Shown one piece after another: positions 1 through 8,971 of a stretch of DNA of 40,613 bases. Both the position numbers and the translations under genes were made by a program. Under the pieces are notes generated by a model, which was not told the DNA's origin, did no database searches, and saw only the letters and a program-made list of their open reading frames with translations. The first letter of the stretch is position 1. Each line of letters starts with the position of its first letter. Source of the DNA: an uncultured Nitrospira sp. (lineage in GTDB: Bacteria; Nitrospirota; Nitrospiria; Nitrospirales; Nitrospiraceae); NCBI GenBank assembly GCA_902500775.1, contig CABVRZ010000041.1, positions 1 to 40,613 of the forward strand, given 5' to 3'.

Positions 1-145
1 GCCCAAGTCGGTCTTCATGTCTATCTGTAATTGCGGGCTTAGCTATAGCTCGTGGGATACGAGGAAGACGTTCTGGTCTGTGTCACTTGGGTGAAAAAAG
101 CAAAATAATTCCGGCCAGCTCAGTCATGCCTGACTAAGCATTCGC

Positions 146-1585
146 TTAGGTGGGAATGGTGAGTGGAGCAAGCGCCGGTAGCCGCAGAGTGAAAATGGAG
201 CCCTTGTTCACTTCACTGGTGACGGAGATGCTCCCGCCGTGGGTTTCCATGATTTCCTTCACAATGGGGAGCCCAAGACCCGTCCCGGCGGCATCTTTCG
301 CCCGCGCCCAATCAGTTCGGTAGAAGCGCTCGAAGAGATGCGGGATATTCTCCGGTTCGATGCCATGGCCGGTATCTTCGACGGCGATGGAGACCTCACG
401 TCCAACTGTCTGCAGACGAACGGTCACGGATCCGCCTGAAGGTGTGTACCGTAGCGCGTTGTCCAGCAGGTTGATCAGGGCTTGCTTGAGCCACTGTGCG
501 TCGCCGAGCACGGATGGTACCGGTTGAGGCTCGAACGTCAACGTAATCTGACGGTCATCCGCTAAGAGCATCAATTCATCGATGAGCTCCTGAATCAACG
601 GCTCCAACACAAGCGGGACGAGGTTAACGGGAGGCTTGCTACTGGTGAATTTCGCCAGTGTCAACAAGGGGCGGGTTAAGGCAATGAGCCGGTCGACCTG
701 CTGGAGATTGTTGAGCAGCACCTCGTGATACTCTTCGGTGGTCCGGGCTTTCATGAGCGCCACTTCCAGGTTTCCCTGGAGGATGGTCAGAGGCGTTTTC
801 ATTTCGTGGGCGGCGATTTCACAAAAGTTTCGTTGAACTTCACTTCCACGCTGGAAATGATCCAAGACAGAATTGACCGCCTGGGTGAGTCGACGAAACT
901 CTCGATAGGGTGAATCGAGCGCCAAGCGTTTCCCCAGATCGGCTTCCGACATAGTCTCAGCTCCCTTGCACAGGGTCTCGATCGGCCCCAGCACTTTCTT
1001 GGCCAACCAGAGACTTCCCACCCACGCCACAAATAGTGTGGCGCCGGATCCAAGGCTGAGCAAGAACACGAGCCCATGGAGCGTTTCCTGATAGTGGAGC
1101 AACGACGTTTCTGCCTGCAACACATACCGGAGACGTCCACCTCGTACGACAAGTGGGAGGAAGAGATGTCGAGCAGGAATGCCGTCCGATGCGGTCAGCG
1201 TGTCGAAGACGAGCGTCGAAATCCGGACCCGCTCAAGCACGCGGGGTGACAGCGAGTCTTGTGGAGAAGCATGGGGGCTGCTCCACAGAAGTCGGCCATC
1301 AAGTGAAAAGATGCGAAGGGCGTGTGTGACATCGGGCAACACATGCTGTTCCGTCAGACTTTGGGTTAATTCATTCGTGGGAGTGATGGTGCGGTCATGC
1401 TTTTCGAGAATATCCGGATACTGCTCCACAAACTCGGCCAGACTCTCCGCCAGCACCAGCAGGCGCCCGTCAACGAACCGTTGCAACATGGTTTCACTGG
1501 CGACATACACAAGCCCGGACAACAGGAGAAGCACGGCCATCAGGATGAAGGCGGACCAACTGATCAGACTGCGCAGCGATTTCAT
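146..1585 (-). CDS. Two-component sensor histidine kinase (OmpR-partner type)
   Basis: Inner-membrane sensor kinase of 479 residues. A membrane segment lies at about residues 9-30, a periplasmic sensor region at about 31-170, a second membrane segment at about 172-195, and a HAMP linker follows. The HisKA box carries the phospho-acceptor His260 in a HEMKTP motif. The ATPase domain shows an N box (NLLDNALRYTPSGG), a G1 box (DTGHGI) and a G2 box (GTGLGLPIV), so it should be catalytically competent. Its start codon overlaps the stop of the response regulator gene by four bases (ATGA), so the two are translationally coupled and very probably form one phosphorelay. It is the last gene of a minus-strand operon that begins with ferredoxin:thioredoxin reductase. 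The ligand is unknown; the periplasmic region has no recognisable domain. Layout and length are typical of the heavy-metal/phosphate class of kinases. Confidence 0.95.
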   Translation of the reverse strand: MKSLRSLISWSAFILMAVLLLLSGLVYVASETMLQRFVDGRLLVLAESLAEFVEQYPDILEKHDRTITPTNELTQSLTEQHVLPDVTHALRIFSLDGRLLWSSPHASPQDSLSPRVLERVRISTLVFDTLTASDGIPARHLFLPLVVRGGRLRYVLQAETSLLHYQETLHGLVFLLSLGSGATLFVAWVGSLWLAKKVLGPIETLCKGAETMSEADLGKRLALDSPYREFRRLTQAVNSVLDHFQRGSEVQRNFCEIAAHEMKTPLTILQGNLEVALMKARTTEEYHEVLLNNLQQVDRLIALTRPLLTLAKFTSSKPPVNLVPLVLEPLIQELIDELMLLADDRQITLTFEPQPVPSVLGDAQWLKQALINLLDNALRYTPSGGSVTVRLQTVGREVSIAVEDTGHGIEPENIPHLFERFYRTDWARAKDAAGTGLGLPIVKEIMETHGGSISVTSEVNKGSIFTLRLPALAPLTIPT

Positions 1586-2265
1586 GCAGAGGCATCCGGC
1601 TCTTCGAGCATGTACCCAGCGCCGCGAACCGTGGCGATCAAGGGAGGGGAATAGTCTCGATCAATCTTGGCACGGAGGGCGCGGATATGGGCGTCGACGA
1701 TATTCGTCATAGGGTCGTAACTGATATCCCACACATGCTCGATGATCGCCGTTCGAGTGAGCACACGATTCTTGTTCCGCAGCAGAAACTCAAGGAGCGC
1801 GTACTCTTTATTGGTGAGAGCAATTTCGTGGCCGGCGCGCCAGACGCGGTGAGAAGCCGGATCTACACGAAGATCGGCCGCTTGAAGATGCGTTAGCTGC
1901 TGGGAGCTGCCTCGTCGTAAGAGGGCCCGGACTCGGGCGAGTAATTCCACGAAGGCGAACGGCTTCTCTAAAAATTGATCCGCACCCGTATCATAGCCCG
2001 ACACCTTGGTTTCAACCGTGTTGCGTGCTGTCAATAAGAGCACGGGCGTGGAGAGGCCCTTGTCACGGATGCCACGGCAGACAGCCAGGCCGTCCAGCTT
2101 AGGCAGCATGATGTCGAGAATCACGAGATCGTACGGGTTGTCCAACGCCAGTGCTAAGCCCGCTTTGCCGTCGTTGGCCACATCGACCGCGTACTGCTCT
2201 TCCTTCAATCCTTTTCGGATGAACTGAGCCAGATCCGCATCATCTTCGACCAGCAGAATTCTCAT
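1582..2265 (-). CDS. OmpR/PhoB-family response regulator
   Basis: DNA-binding response regulator of 227 residues. The N-terminal receiver has the acidic pair Asp8/Asp9, the phosphorylated Asp51 (in VILDIMLP), the switch Thr in LLLTAR and the conserved Lys in EKPF. The C-terminal winged-helix domain ends with the usual VRGAGYML block. It should bind direct-repeat promoter sites once phosphorylated by the kinase encoded immediately downstream, with which it overlaps by four bases. A 51-base gap separates it from the secreted-protein gene upstream, so it is probably co-transcribed with that gene and with ferredoxin:thioredoxin reductase. Targets cannot be read from the sequence; autoregulation of this operon would be usual for the family. 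Confidence 0.95.
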   Translation of the reverse strand: MRILLVEDDADLAQFIRKGLKEEQYAVDVANDGKAGLALALDNPYDLVILDIMLPKLDGLAVCRGIRDKGLSTPVLLLTARNTVETKVSGYDTGADQFLEKPFAFVELLARVRALLRRGSSQQLTHLQAADLRVDPASHRVWRAGHEIALTNKEYALLEFLLRNKNRVLTRTAIIEHVWDISYDPMTNIVDAHIRALRAKIDRDYSPPLIATVRGAGYMLEEPDASA

Positions 2266-2316
2266 CGCCTACCTCATGGGTGGATCAGGCAGACCGGCGG
2301 TGACGGAGTCGGTAGC

Positions 2317-2934
2317 TCAGCAGAGACTGCTTTTGCAATCGGTGACTACCAGGTTTGTTGCCTTTTCATCGGCATCAAGCTCAAGGGTCAACCAGGCGAT
2401 TCCCACCGCCCGCTCATCTTGGTGGGCCCCACCACTGCCTTCGAGAAAGCTGACCACATAATAGCGGCCAGCGGGAATTTTCGTGAACCAAAAGTGACCG
2501 GTCGGGTTGGCCCGCGTCACACGCAGGTAGGGAAGCAGGCGCTTGTCTACCATCAACTGCTCCATGACCCCGCGAAAGCATTCGACGGTTGACGTCTGGG
2601 CCGGATGGGTCTCAGAAGCTGACGTCCCACCCTTGGACGGGCACGTGCTCTCTCTCACCTGCTTGTCGAACCAAGCGCGCGTATAGGATGAGACGGGAAT
2701 CAACAGGATCGACGCGCCGGCCTGCGTGACGGCTTTGCCCGAGCCGGCACGCAAGAACACCTGCCCTGCCGCACTGCCGTGGCCTTTCGCTTTGTAGGCA
2801 AACAACTCTTTCTCATTGAAGGCCGATGGATTCGGAGGGTTCGGCACAGCGGCCTGCGCTGAGATCACAAGGGCACAACTCATCAACAGGCTGCCAGTCA
2901 ACCAGCTTCTCGAGTCGCCAGGACGCCGCATCAT
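2317..2934 (-). CDS. Secreted protein of unknown function with a carboxypeptidase-regulatory-like fold
   Basis: Protein of 205 residues with an N-terminal signal peptide (hydrophobic stretch ending in SAQA, about residue 28), so it is exported. The mature part contains a G-H-F-W-F-T-K-I-P-A-G-R-Y-Y-V run. That resembles the beta-strand/turn signature of carboxypeptidase-regulatory-like domains (a DVPPGKY-type motif also occurs in the gene at 36369). Two cysteine pairs (CPSK/VECF and the C-terminal CKSSLC) could form periplasmic disulfides. The start codon overlaps the stop codon of the ferredoxin:thioredoxin reductase gene by four bases (ATGA), indicating translational coupling. I do not recognise a specific family. 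Its place between a redox enzyme and a two-component system hints at an envelope role linked to that signal. Confidence 0.75.
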   Translation of the reverse strand: MMRRPGDSRSWLTGSLLMSCALVISAQAAVPNPPNPSAFNEKELFAYKAKGHGSAAGQVFLRAGSGKAVTQAGASILLIPVSSYTRAWFDKQVRESTCPSKGGTSASETHPAQTSTVECFRGVMEQLMVDKRLLPYLRVTRANPTGHFWFTKIPAGRYYVVSFLEGSGGAHQDERAVGIAWLTLELDADEKATNLVVTDCKSSLC

Positions 2935-3371
2935 GTTGAGGACGCCGATGCTGTGGCTGATTCGCCTGAGACAGCAGGAGCGGCGACCGCTTTGTGTTTA
3001 AGGGCACGACCCTTATCGGGAGTTGGATCCGTGACTAGCCCGTAGACCTCGCGCCCCTCGTGACCGTCCGGCAAATATTCCGTAATCGGCATCCCATCTT
3101 CCCGTACAAACAGGAGGCAGTGGCAGTATTTGTAGATTTGCATTTCATCGCACGCGCAGATCCAGCGTCGGAGCTTGGCTTCTGCCTCTTTGTCCTTGTA
3201 GAAGTTGCAAGGACAGAGTGGTTTCCCAAGTTCATCGATATGGGATGCTAATCCCTTGACGACCGCCTCTGTCACAGCGGCATTTGGATGCATCGTCGTT
3301 CCGCTTTTCTCTGCAAACCCCGTGATGAACTTCTGAATTTTCTCGAGGCTTTCTGGTGTCGGTTCCGCCAT
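2931..3371 (-). CDS. Ferredoxin:thioredoxin reductase, catalytic subunit
   Basis: Protein of 146 residues that transfers electrons from reduced ferredoxin to a thioredoxin through a [4Fe-4S] cluster and a redox-active disulfide. All six hallmark cysteines are present in three C-x-C motifs: Cys53/Cys55 (CPC), Cys72/Cys74 (CAC) and Cys83/Cys85 (CHC). Downstream lies the family's LLFV segment. An ATG at 3392 is possible, but the ATG at 3371 has a strong Shine-Dalgarno (AGGAGGAG) about six bases upstream and is preferred. A low-complexity Ala/Ser tail of about 25 residues ends the protein. No variable (alpha) subunit gene is nearby, as in non-photosynthetic bacteria with one-subunit FTR. It is first in a four-gene operon with a secreted protein and a two-component system. 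Confidence 0.93.
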   Translation of the reverse strand: MAEPTPESLEKIQKFITGFAEKSGTTMHPNAAVTEAVVKGLASHIDELGKPLCPCNFYKDKEAEAKLRRWICACDEMQIYKYCHCLLFVREDGMPITEYLPDGHEGREVYGLVTDPTPDKGRALKHKAVAAPAVSGESATASASST

Positions 3372-3408
3372 GGATCTCCTCCTCTGAGCCACAATGGGCA
3401 GAACCGCT

Positions 3409-3438
3409 AGTTTACAAGGATAATTCGCTCCTTTACAA
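3409..3438 (-). promoter_or_regulatory. Candidate sigma70 promoter for the FTR operon
   Basis: Reading the minus strand, TTGTAA (3438-3433) is followed after 18 bases by TAAACT (3414-3409). Transcription would start near 3402, giving a leader of about 30 bases before the ATG at 3371. Both boxes are imperfect; the call rests on spacing and position only. Confidence 0.4.
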
Positions 3439-3470
3439 TCCGCCCTTCACGCTGATTCTGGCAGTCAATC

Positions 3471-6455
3471 ATGACGGACGCGTCGAGTCGACAGATTTTG
3501 CGAGACCGGTTGGCGTCGGAGTTGGGTCCGACGGTCGCGGAAAGTCTTGTGACGCACTTGGTCCAGGAGACAGGTAAGCCAGACGTGTGTGCACAGGTCC
3601 TGACGCTCTTGGACGAACTCGAGGAGCTTTCCGAAAAAGCTGCCTGCGCGGGGATAGGAGCACTTCCAGAACTGGACCGGAGGGGCGGGCTGTCGCATGT
3701 CCTCATGTGGCTGGACCTTGGAGTGGCATTGACCGAGTCATCCGGCGCGTCCGCCCTCAAATATTTCAAGGAAAGCCCAGTGGTCCTTGGGGTGATTGAA
3801 CGGCCTAAGGCCCGATCCGAAGTCTTAACGATCGGTCTGGAGATTGCTGAACAAGATGCCAACGTTACCCTGGAGTTCATGCGCCAGGCTCCACAGATTG
3901 TCGCCACCGTTCCCTCTGACCAACTGAGGCGGTGGCTCAACGTTGGGATTGAGCTGACGCAAGTCAATGTCGTCGTCGGACTTGAGTTTATCCGCCACAT
4001 CTCCACCTTGGTGTCCATCCTTCCGCTTGAATATGTGCGCAGCTGGGCGCAGCTGGGCATGAGGCTTGTGGGGACAAACAGTCTGGGAAAACCAGACTAC
4101 ATGGCGACGATGGAATTTCTCAGAACCAGCCCGATGATTCTCCGAGACATTGAAGACGAGGCCGTTCGCGGGCGAGTCATCTCCCTGTGTCTCGCGCTCG
4201 CAGACCATTCACCTGAGGCGAGTCTGACATGGATGGTCGAATCGCCACAAGCGATGCGAGTGCTGCCGTCGACGGAATGGCAGACCAAGGTTTTGCAATA
4301 CGGGGTGTTGCTGGCTGAGAACGACGCGGAGACGACAGTCCAGTATCTTCGTCGCGCTCCGGAGCTTGTGGGACTCATCGGGGACGTGCCCGAAGCGGTC
4401 TCGCGATTTGAAAGTTGGTTCAAGGCCGGCATGGAAGTGCTGGCCTATAGTCCGGAGGGGGCGCGAGCTTATTTTGCGGTGGAATCACAGAAGGCTCTCG
4501 GTTCAGTTGAAGTCGCGCTGAGTGGTGTGCCGTTTCGACAGGTTGCACGGAGAGTGAAGCTGTTCGTTCAAGGACTCTGCGGAACCGAGGTTGCCGTGGC
4601 GGCGCTCCAAAATTCAGTGATTTCTCAAGTTCGCGCGACGGTCAGCGCCGACGGTCGAACCATTTCATTGCCGGCGCTCCTTCGACGATATCCAACCGAG
4701 GCGGAGAACGAGCGTTTGTATTTCGTAATGGCGGCACATGAGGCTGGACACTTGGAGTTCGGTACCTATGGGCTCAAGCTCGAGTCCCTGGCGGATCTCG
4801 TCGACGCAGTTCAGCACCGCTATGGTCAGTCACAGATGGGAAGACCCGATACGCTAGCGGCCTTTTTTGAATACTATCCGCACCCCGCTCTTGTCCGCGA
4901 CCTCTGGACTGTTTTGGAAGACGCGCGTGTCGAATCTCTGCTCCAAACCGAATATCCAGGCCTTCGACCTGACCTTGTGCGACTGGCCGGAGACGCGATT
5001 ACGCCCCGTGATCCGGCCCTGGGGGTGACCGCGAAAGAATTGATGGTTGATTGCCTCTTGCGGCTCTCTACGGGTGAAACGGAAGAAACCGTTGTGCCCA
5101 GGGCGGTGAAGGAAGAAGTATCGATCCTCTGGGGTCTCTGCCAGTCTATTCTGAAGCCCACCGCAACAGCGGAAGCCACGGTTCGTCTGGTTGATGCTGT
5201 CTATGCTCGTATGGAAGAGCTGCTGGCGGCTCGTGGCGAAATGATGAGCATGGAGCAGCAGGAAGAGGCGAAGGAGCTGGAAACCCGAGAGACCCGACCT
5301 GAGCAATCGGGTGAGACCTACCAAGCTGTCGCGGATGTGGCCTATCGTGGGGCAATGCATCCGGAGTTCGTCACGTGGAGTGAGGAGCGTGTCCAAGGAC
5401 AATCGGTGGAACCAGGTCAACTTCCAAATCGGGAGCGCCCTGGCAACGAGGCACGTCGGGAATCCAGCGCCATGGGGAGCGGGCATTCCTTACAATCGGT
5501 CGTAGAAGAATGCCTCGCGGTGGAAGGTGAGCAACAACCCCTTCAGGGTACGAACAGTCAGGACGAGCGGGTGACCTTGTATCCAGAGTGGGACTGTCGA
5601 ATCGAAGACTATCGGCCGAATTGGTGCCGTGTCGTGGAACAGCCGGCTGAGTGTGGATCGGATGAGTTCGTGTCCACAACGCTCGCTACTCATCAGAGTA
5701 CGGTCAAATATCTCCGCCGATTTTTTGAGCACCTGCGGCCTTCCGCGTTCCGCCGCATCGCGGGACAAATGGATGGGGAGGATGTGGATCTCGATGCTGT
5801 TGTCCGGCGAACCGGAGAACAACGGGCCGGGGCCGAAGGAGACGACCATGTGTACATCAGGCGAGAGAAGCATGAGCGCGATGTGGCGGTCGCCTTCTTG
5901 GTCGATATCAGCGGCTCAACAAGCCGTACGCTCGACAACGGGCGGCGAGTCATCGACATTGAAAAAGAGGGACTCGTACTACTCTGTGAGGCCCTGGAAG
6001 CCGTTGGTGATCAGTATGGCCTCTACGCCTATTCTAGCCAAGGGCGTGCGCAGGTCGAGTTTCTCACGATCAAAGACTTCGATGATCGATTGGGCGCGGC
6101 GACGGCTCACCGGCTGGGTAGCTTGACCTCTCGCCATCAGAATCGAGATGGGGCAGCAATCCGCCATGCCACGACCAAATTGATGGCACGAGCGGTGAAA
6201 ACCCGCATCCTAATCATATTGAGTGACGGCCGGCCGTTGGACGAGCAGTACAAAGACGACTATGCGTTGGAAGATACGAAGGCGGCGCTCCGTGAAGCCA
6301 AACAACGGGGGGTCGAGACCTTCTGCGTGACGGTTGACAAAGAAGCTGATAATTATCTACGCCGTATGTATGGAGAAGTGCATTACCGAGTCATCGATAG
6401 CATCAATGCCCTTCCCACCAAGCTGCCTCGGATCTACCGGCAATTAACGGCGTAA
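3471..6455 (+). CDS. NorD/CbbO-like VWA-domain protein with helical repeats and an HEAGH motif
   Basis: Very large protein (994 residues). Residues about 60-350 are degenerate helical repeats of roughly 35-45 residues, with recurring W-x3-G and Y/E-F-x-x-S/A-P patterns. A central region contains HEAGH at 423-427 (HExxH type) followed by an acidic WTVLEDARVES helix, a layout I associate with NorD/CbbO proteins. A linker rich in Glu and Gln follows. The C-terminal von Willebrand A domain has a complete MIDAS start (DISGS, 812-816) and a later LSDGRPLD. NorD and CbbO act with MoxR-type AAA+ ATPases in metal insertion or activation of NO reductase and Rubisco; no such ATPase lies in the window. 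The client is unknown. A small gene follows after 12 bases. No clear Shine-Dalgarno precedes the ATG. Family assignment is firm for the VWA half, weaker for the repeats. Confidence 0.85.
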   Translation: MTDASSRQILRDRLASELGPTVAESLVTHLVQETGKPDVCAQVLTLLDELEELSEKAACAGIGALPELDRRGGLSHVLMWLDLGVALTESSGASALKYFKESPVVLGVIERPKARSEVLTIGLEIAEQDANVTLEFMRQAPQIVATVPSDQLRRWLNVGIELTQVNVVVGLEFIRHISTLVSILPLEYVRSWAQLGMRLVGTNSLGKPDYMATMEFLRTSPMILRDIEDEAVRGRVISLCLALADHSPEASLTWMVESPQAMRVLPSTEWQTKVLQYGVLLAENDAETTVQYLRRAPELVGLIGDVPEAVSRFESWFKAGMEVLAYSPEGARAYFAVESQKALGSVEVALSGVPFRQVARRVKLFVQGLCGTEVAVAALQNSVISQVRATVSADGRTISLPALLRRYPTEAENERLYFVMAAHEAGHLEFGTYGLKLESLADLVDAVQHRYGQSQMGRPDTLAAFFEYYPHPALVRDLWTVLEDARVESLLQTEYPGLRPDLVRLAGDAITPRDPALGVTAKELMVDCLLRLSTGETEETVVPRAVKEEVSILWGLCQSILKPTATAEATVRLVDAVYARMEELLAARGEMMSMEQQEEAKELETRETRPEQSGETYQAVADVAYRGAMHPEFVTWSEERVQGQSVEPGQLPNRERPGNEARRESSAMGSGHSLQSVVEECLAVEGEQQPLQGTNSQDERVTLYPEWDCRIEDYRPNWCRVVEQPAECGSDEFVSTTLATHQSTVKYLRRFFEHLRPSAFRRIAGQMDGEDVDLDAVVRRTGEQRAGAEGDDHVYIRREKHERDVAVAFLVDISGSTSRTLDNGRRVIDIEKEGLVLLCEALEAVGDQYGLYAYSSQGRAQVEFLTIKDFDDRLGAATAHRLGSLTSRHQNRDGAAIRHATTKLMARAVKTRILIILSDGRPLDEQYKDDYALEDTKAALREAKQRGVETFCVTVDKEADNYLRRMYGEVHYRVIDSINALPTKLPRIYRQLTA

Positions 6456-6467
6456 CGGACCACGAGT

Positions 6468-6875
6468 ATGACGAATTCAATCGACAGGCCCACGGTTCCT
6501 CCATGGCTGTATAAGCTGTTCACGGGCCATCAGTATCCCTATGTGCGCCGACTCGCCAAGTTCGGACAGACCGTGAAACCGGGTGAAGATCGCCCTGAAC
6601 CGACGAAGGACATGATCGAGTCCAAATTCTGGGAGGTCTATCCACGTTGTCGGGCGAAAGTGTTGCAGGAAGTCAAAGAAGGCATGATCGTGGTGTTTCA
6701 TGACCTCGGTGAGTATCCGCCAGGCGGGTATCAAGAATTGGTCGACAATCCGGAGGAGTTTCTGGCAAACACCTACGGCAAGAAAAAGATCAAGGTCAAT
6801 TTCTACGACGGAGATAATTTCGTCTGCACGATCAATTTTAAAGTTGCAGGCTGGACTGAACATGAACATACGTGA
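6468..6875 (+). CDS. Conserved-looking small protein downstream of the NorD-like gene
   Basis: Soluble protein of 135 residues without a signal peptide or membrane segment. It starts 12 bases after the stop of the NorD-like gene, so the two are almost certainly co-transcribed and may work together. It is rich in aromatic and charged residues and ends in a His/Glu-rich WTEHEHT tail. I do not recognise the family. The reading frame is intact, codon use matches the neighbours, and no longer competing frame exists. Confidence 0.7.
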   Translation: MTNSIDRPTVPPWLYKLFTGHQYPYVRRLAKFGQTVKPGEDRPEPTKDMIESKFWEVYPRCRAKVLQEVKEGMIVVFHDLGEYPPGGYQELVDNPEEFLANTYGKKKIKVNFYDGDNFVCTINFKVAGWTEHEHT

Positions 6876-6898
6876 GGGGTGAGGCATAGGGGGAATGC

Positions 6899-6922
6899 AC
6901 GCTTCACTTTTCACGCTTCACG
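6899..6922. repeat. Short tandem intergenic repeat (ACGCTTCAC unit)
   Basis: The nine-base unit ACGCTTCAC occurs twice (6899-6907 and 6913-6921), with start-to-start spacing of 14 bases, just before the mdh ribosome-binding site. A related GTGAGGGGTGAGG stretch precedes it. It looks like a small copy of the GTGAAGCGTGAA-type intergenic repeats that I recall from Nitrospira genomes; that attribution is from memory. Confidence 0.55.
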
Positions 6923-6932
6923 AGGTGAGAGA

Positions 6933-7871
6933 ATGACACGACCGAAAGTTACAGTGGTGGGGGCAGGAAACGTCGGTGGAACGACGGCACAACGATTGGC
7001 TGAAAAGAATCTCTACGACGTGGTCCTTGTCGATATCAATGAAGGCATCGCACAAGGTAAGGCACTCGATCTTTCTCAGGCGGGGCCGGTCTGTGGGTAC
7101 AGTACCCAAGTGGTGGGCACCAACAGGTACGCAGAAACGGCTGGGTCATCGATCGCCGTGATCACGTCCGGCATGCCGAGAAAACCAGGCATGAGCCGCG
7201 ACGAGTTGTTGGCGACAAACGCGAAGATCGTGAAATCTGTGGTCACAGAACTCGTGTCCCGTTCCCCGAACATGATCCTAATTTTAGTGACCAATCCATT
7301 GGATGCCATGGTCCATGTGGCGCTTCGTGTCAGTGGTCTTCCAAAGTCGAGGATTATCGGCATGGCTGGTGTGTTGGACTCGGCGAGAATGCGCACGTTC
7401 ATCGCCGCCGAACTGAATGTGCCCTCGACAGACGTGGAGGCGATGGTTCTGGGGGGACATGGCGATACGATGGTGCCGCTGCCGCGTTATACAACCGTGA
7501 AGGGAAAACCGGTGTCGGAACTGATGGCGAAGGACAAGCTGGATGCCATTGTCAAACGCACGCGCGACGGGGGAGCCGAGATCGTGGGCCTGTTGAAAAC
7601 GGGCAGTGCGTTTTATGCACCGTCTGCTTCAGCGGTTGCAATGGTTGAAGCGATTCACAAAGATGAAAAGCGGGTGATGCCCTGTGCGGTGCTCTGCGAG
7701 GGTGAGTATGGCCTCAAGAACGTCATCGTGGGGGTACCGACGAAGATTGGACGGGGCGGAGCCGAACAGATTGTAGAATACGAACTGACCAGCGAGGAAC
7801 GAGCCGCATTGGACACATCAGCCAAGGCCGTTCGAGAGCTCTGTAGCACTGTCGATCGATTGATGAAGTAG
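6933..7871 (+). CDS. mdh: NAD-dependent malate dehydrogenase (LDH-like type)
   Basis: Interconverts malate and oxaloacetate with NAD in the oxidative or reductive TCA cycle; cytoplasmic. The 312-residue protein has the Rossmann motif GAGNVGG at residues 8-14, an Asp at the end of beta-2 (VLVDI) indicating NAD preference, the mobile loop with the malate-specific Arg ([13 protein letters not shown]), the TNPLD segment and the catalytic His in [11 protein letters not shown] longer frame opens at 6879, but the ATG at 6933 has a GAGGTGAG ribosome-binding site and starts exactly at the usual [13 protein letters not shown]-terminus. It is separated from the upstream gene by a repeat-bearing spacer and may have its own promoter. 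Confidence 0.96.
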   Translation: MTRPKVTVVGAGNVGGTTAQRLAEKNLYDVVLVDINEGIAQGKALDLSQAGPVCGYSTQVVGTNRYAETAGSSIAVITSGMPRKPGMSRDELLATNAKIVKSVVTELVSRSPNMILILVTNPLDAMVHVALRVSGLPKSRIIGMAGVLDSARMRTFIAAELNVPSTDVEAMVLGGHGDTMVPLPRYTTVKGKPVSELMAKDKLDAIVKRTRDGGAEIVGLLKTGSAFYAPSASAVAMVEAIHKDEKRVMPCAVLCEGEYGLKNVIVGVPTKIGRGGAEQIVEYELTSEERAALDTSAKAVRELCSTVDRLMK

Positions 7872-8038
7872 ACACGTCACGTGCGTCAGCCATCGCGTCT
7901 CGACAACAGACACCATCATCCTGTGATTTGTATGGCGAATGCGGGTGTTGTGTTACGAGATACGATGGCTTGACATTGGGAGAAAAGCTGTCGTACAGAC
8001 ATCGCAGAGACCGTCAACAGTTTTAACGAGAGGGAGCT

Positions 8039-8626
8039 ATGAAATTTCTTGAAGATCCGATGCAAACGATGGGAGTGGGCTTTGGCCTCACCGTCCTGTT
8101 GGTCATGATATATATGGGGTTAACGGGTATTAGCGCAGGCGAGGCCGAGTGGGGCCAGGTCATCCTTCGCTGGGTGCACTTCCTGGCCGGGATCACCTGG
8201 ATCGGGATTTTGTATTTCTTCAACCTGATCAATGCGTCTTTCCTAAAGAGCCTGGACGGACCAACCAAGAACATCGTGATCCCGAAGCTGATGCCGGCTG
8301 CACTCAATTGGTTCCGGCATGGGGCCACGGTGACCGTGCTGGCCGGCGTGCTGTTGTATGGCCACATGTATCACAAGGGTGGAACCGGAGCCGTGGCCTT
8401 GGCGATCGGTGGCTTGCTCGGCATCATCATGATGGGCAATGTCCATGGGATCATCTGGCCGAACCAGAAGAAGATCATTGCCGCCGTCACCGCAGCTGCG
8501 CAGGGCACTCCAGCGCCGCCCGAGATGGCGCAATGGGGACGGACCGCCTTGCTCGCGTCCCGCGTGAACTTCATGCTCTCGATTCCCATGCTGTTCTTCA
8601 TGGGAGCCGGTAGCCACTTCAGATAG
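8039..8626 (+). CDS. PuuD-like (urate oxidase N-terminal type) membrane protein
   Basis: Integral membrane protein of 195 residues with about five hydrophobic segments (roughly 13-33, 44-65, 100-120, 125-145, 170-190). The RWVHFLAGITWIG block and a conserved histidine in each of several segments (RWVH, WFRH, YGHMYH, GNVHG) resemble the membrane part of PuuD-type urate hydroxylases. PuuD proteins continue into a cytochrome c domain, which is absent here, and no purine-degradation genes are nearby, so urate is not implied. The paired histidines suggest haem binding and a role in electron transfer. GGGAGCT just upstream serves as ribosome-binding site. A weak TTGACA box lies at 7970-7975. Stand-alone copies of this domain are, as I recall, common in Nitrospira. 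Confidence 0.75.
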   Translation: MKFLEDPMQTMGVGFGLTVLLVMIYMGLTGISAGEAEWGQVILRWVHFLAGITWIGILYFFNLINASFLKSLDGPTKNIVIPKLMPAALNWFRHGATVTVLAGVLLYGHMYHKGGTGAVALAIGGLLGIIMMGNVHGIIWPNQKKIIAAVTAAAQGTPAPPEMAQWGRTALLASRVNFMLSIPMLFFMGAGSHFR

Positions 8627-8640
8627 AACCCATTCATTGC

Positions 8641-8668
8641 TTCGCCGGCGGTTAACCCCGCTGGCGAA
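8641..8668. terminator. Hairpin after the PuuD-like gene
   Basis: An 11-base-pair stem with one G-T pair (8641-8651 with 8658-8668) and a six-base loop begins 15 bases after the stop codon. There is no T tract, so it may stabilise the 3' end or work with Rho rather than act as a classic intrinsic terminator. Confidence 0.45.
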
Positions 8669-8971
8669 GGCAATCTCTTCGTAACCACCGAATCCTTCGC
8701 ACAGGCCACCTGACCGTCTTTTCTTGCTTTCTGGAATCAATCCCCTAGAATTCGAGCTATCGGTCTGTCGTAAGCCTCAGCAAAGCGATGGGCACTCACA
8801 AGCCTAGTGCCCACTGTCGTCGATGATCGATGGGCGAATTAATGTCGTGAAGCCTAAGTCCACAGTCATGTCAACCCTCAAACCGAGACCTCAATCGGAA
8901 ATCGCAAGAGTCATTTGGGGATTTCTCATTTCACCACTCGTGGGGCCAATATTTTGCCTATTACATGCTGC

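Noticed and set aside
8039-8626. Functional urate oxidase
   Set aside because: Only the membrane domain resembles PuuD; the cytochrome domain and purine-degradation neighbours are missing.
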